Shown here piece after piece: positions 61,430 through 64,000 of a DNA stretch of 64,000 nt. Position 1 is the first letter of the stretch. Each line of letters begins with the position of its first letter. Origin of the DNA: Lepeophtheirus salmonis (Eukaryota; Arthropoda; Copepoda; Siphonostomatoida; Caligidae); the NCBI RefSeq assembly GCF_016086655.4, contig NC_052131.2, forward strand, positions 9,965,940 through 10,029,939, in the 5' to 3' direction. The position numbers and the translations under genes were made by a program. The notes beneath the pieces were generated by a model that worked only from the letters and a program-made list of their open reading frames with translations, made no database searches and was not told the origin of the DNA.

Positions 61430-62860
61430 ATTTCAAATTTAATTTTTCATTTTTTTTTCACAAAAAAATATTTTCTTTTCTGTAAATAACAACAGATTTT
61501 TCAATTTTATCTCCGAAAAATTAGTAGTTGATTTGTATTTATAAATTTTATATTTCAAATTTTTTTTCAAATAAATAATTTTTTTCGGACAGCTGTGAAT
61601 TTTTGAAACTTAGAAAAAAAACATTTACTAATTGAAAATAGCTATGGATTTTAGAATTATTTTTCCAAAAAATTTAATATTTATTATCTTTTTACAAATA
61701 ATTTAAAAACTTAAATTTTCCAATATTTTTTAAAAAATCTGTGGATTTTTTTTGAAAAACTTTGGTTCTTTTAGATATTTCATCCAAAAAGTGGAATTTT
61801 ATGGAATAGCTATAGATTTTTTTTTTTTTTTTTAAATTCCATATTTTGAGAATAACAATGGGTTTTTGAATTTTTTTTTTTCCCAAAGGTTTAATATTGT
61901 AATGTTTTTTCTAAAAAATTGCATATTTTAAGAATAACAATGGGGTTTTCAATTTTTTTTTCAATATAATTTAATATTGAGGTTTTTTTTCCAAAAAGTT
62001 CATATTTTTTTAGAATAAGTTTAAGATTTTTTGGTGAATAGATGTAGAGTTTTGAATTGTTTTTTTCCAAGAAATTACATATTTTCAAAATAACTATGGT
62101 TTTTTGAACTTTATAATAAAAAATTTAATAATGTAAATTTTCTTATAATAGCTACATTTTTTTCCAAAAATTTAATTTTATGAATATTACTATAGATTTT
62201 TGAATTATTTTTTGGAAAACTTACATATTATTAGAAAATTTTGGGTTTTTGAATTTTTTTTCCAAAAAATTTAATAATTTTTTTGCAAAAATTACTTTTT
62301 TTGTTTTTTTGAGAATAACTTTGGAATTTTGATTTTTTTTTTCAAGAAATATTTTTTTTTAAGTTATTTTTCCAAAAAAATCATATTTTTTTAGAATAAG
62401 TGCGGGTTTTTTTCATTCAAATTTATATTTTTTTGTGAGTAGCTGTAGATTTTTGAATTTTTTTCCACAAAATTTCATATTTTGAGAATAATTGTGGGTT
62501 TTAGAATTTTTTTTCCTAAAAATTTAATATCGTAGATTTTTTTCAAAAATTTAATTTGTTTTTAAAAAAGTGACGTCATTTTTCCAAAAAAAATTTTTTT
62601 AGTATATAGCTGTATATTTTTAATTATTGTTCAGAAAAATTACATATTGGAGACAACTATAGGATTTTGAATTTTTTCCCAAAAATTTGTCATTGTATAT
62701 TTTTGCCGAAAAATATATTATTGTATAAATTTTGACAAAAAATTTTATATTGTATATTTTTTTACAAAAAATTGTTTTTTTGTGAATAACTCTGGATTAT
62801 TGAATTTATATAAGTAAAAAATATTTTGTAGAATAACTATGGGTTTTGAATTTTTTTGTA
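61430..62860. repeat. T-rich degenerate tandem array, period near 80 bp
   Basis: A unit of the type 'agaataacNatggNttttt', then 'gaattttttttccaaaa', then 'aatttaatattgta' recurs for about 1.4 kb. The AATAAC/AATAAG landmark falls at 61851, 61933, 62015, 62089, 62314, 62395 and 62487, mostly 74-92 bases apart, and fainter copies fill the gap. The plus strand is very T-rich, with many runs of 6-16 T, so the strands are strongly asymmetric. Short frames on the minus strand in this region, rich in Lys and Asn, are artefacts of the array. Confidence 0.75.
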
Positions 62861-62869
62861 AATAAATTT

Positions 62870-64000
62870 AAAACCAAGGGGAGGACATTATAAAAGAAGG
62901 TGATTGTTTGGAAAGAAGGGAAATATAATTAAAGTAGTTTACGTCATTTTTAACTCCATTCCTTCAAGGGGGAAATAAAAAAAAAAACAAGCTTATCTGT
63001 ATGCTTGATTATTCCACGTGTCTTCAACTCATAGGCTTAGCATATGAATCAGTTGGCAAACAAAAAAAATATATATGACGGATAAGTATACATTTTATCG
63101 TTTTTAAAATGTTAGATCATATTTTTGTATATATTTTACCTGTACATATATTTATGTCAATGTTGATAATCTGAAACCCGGCATTCAAAACAAACTCGTT
63201 TCATTATTATAAAATAATGTGTTATATATTACGAATGACCATATTACATAATTTACTCTGAAGGACTACCATTTAATTAAACTTTTTTTATCTTCTTCCT
63301 CTACACAACATATTGTTTGGGGCCTGTCAATCATTGGATTTTGGATTACACTTGTATTATTCAACTATAATTAACGTCAATGTCTAAGACGAATTGATCT
63401 TATTAGTGCTTTTTAAGTGTCACAATTACCCTTAAAGAAGAAAAAAATCATAGTCACTAATAAATAACCCATTTGCACCAAGGGAACAACAATGCCCCAT
63501 AAATTCAATATTAGTTAATGCACTTGTTTTTAAACCTATTTTTTTTGTCAATGTATCAACTGCCATATTGGAGTTTTCTTTTGTTGTGCTGTTTGTATAA
63601 AAATACATTCAGTTGAATTAAATATATGTAGGTGATGGAAAATAAAGTCAATAACATCTGTTTTCAAAATAAGGATTGTCTTACAACAACTTTACAACAA
63701 AATCCGGGAATATGTGTGTCAGGTGCAAGAAAATATTAATAAATTTTGTTGTATGTATGACTTATGATAATTAAATGATTGAAATTGTTTCCATACACAT
63801 AAACCTGTAATTTTTTTAACAATTTATTAGAGGAATTGTAGTGTTTAACACTACATTTAGTGTTTTTAGATAAAACTACGGAGTAGTTAAATGATGAAGT
63901 TCGAAGAAAATAGGTAAATCGCTGACTATATTAAAGGAGTTTCTCATATATACTCATTGTGAAAACTATTTAAACATAAAATCATTCTAATTAAGACAAA
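62870..64000. other. AT-rich intergenic stretch at the window end
   Basis: I see no gene or nameable repeat here. Confidence 0.45.

Noticed and set aside
61692..62088. Lys/Asn-rich minus-strand frames
   Set aside because: They are products of the T-rich tandem array.
1..64000. CRISPR arrays, bacterial operons, rRNA genes
   Set aside because: No regularly spaced identical repeats with unique spacers, no gene clusters with short spacing and no conserved rRNA words were seen. The window is eukaryotic.

Overview
This is an AT-rich (roughly two thirds A+T by eye), gene-poor stretch of animal nuclear genome. It holds no operons, no bacterial ribosome-binding sites and no long open frames. The only substantially complete cellular gene is a single-exon matrix metalloproteinase. 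Everything else recognisable is mobile-element debris or repeats. The mixture of mariner, Tc1-like, pogo-like, P-element-like and BEL/Pao remnants, a tRNA-derived SINE and several MITE families points to an arthropod. My best guess is a caligid copepod such as a salmon louse, but this is inference from style and is not proven by any single gene.

Layout. 1-12 kb: AT-rich intergenic DNA with one SINE copy (about 2.18-2.43 kb) and one half of an old dispersed repeat. 12-24 kb: a transposon graveyard with an unrecognised small ORF (12.26 kb), an internally deleted mariner (12.9-13.6 kb), two decayed Tc1-like transposases (14.9-15.7 and 17.0-17.3 kb), a P-element-like THAP relic with a mariner tail beside it (20.8-22.3 kb), and two tandem MITEs (23.3-23.9 kb). 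26.4-27.3 kb: the metalloproteinase on the minus strand, open except for two one-base homopolymer frameshifts. 28.5-30.7 kb: a decayed BEL/Pao retrotransposon running from the gag-like domain to the start of reverse transcriptase. 31.5-38.8 kb: a Tc1-like N-terminal piece, a 110-bp direct repeat pair, a SAP-domain fragment, another Tc1-like piece and a second BEL/Pao fragment.

39.3-42.7 kb: the most striking object, a 3.4-kb DNA transposon with terminal inverted repeats of about 530 bp and a decayed transposase that I cannot place in a named superfamily. 43.9-46.4 kb: a MITE, a second internally deleted mariner, a nucleoside-diphosphate-kinase retropseudogene and a second SINE copy. 47.9-48.2 kb: an unidentified coding-like relic. 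50.2-51.85 kb: a TA-flanked pogo-like element with clear terminal inverted repeats and the C-terminal half of a DDE transposase. 51.9-64 kb: AT-rich DNA with a third MITE copy (60.24-60.45 kb) and a T-rich tandem array with a period near 80 bp (61.4-62.9 kb).

No genes here act together as a pathway. The metalloproteinase would be a secreted protease. The transposase fragments are broken and cannot be active as they stand. Frames and family calls were read by eye and need similarity searches to confirm.
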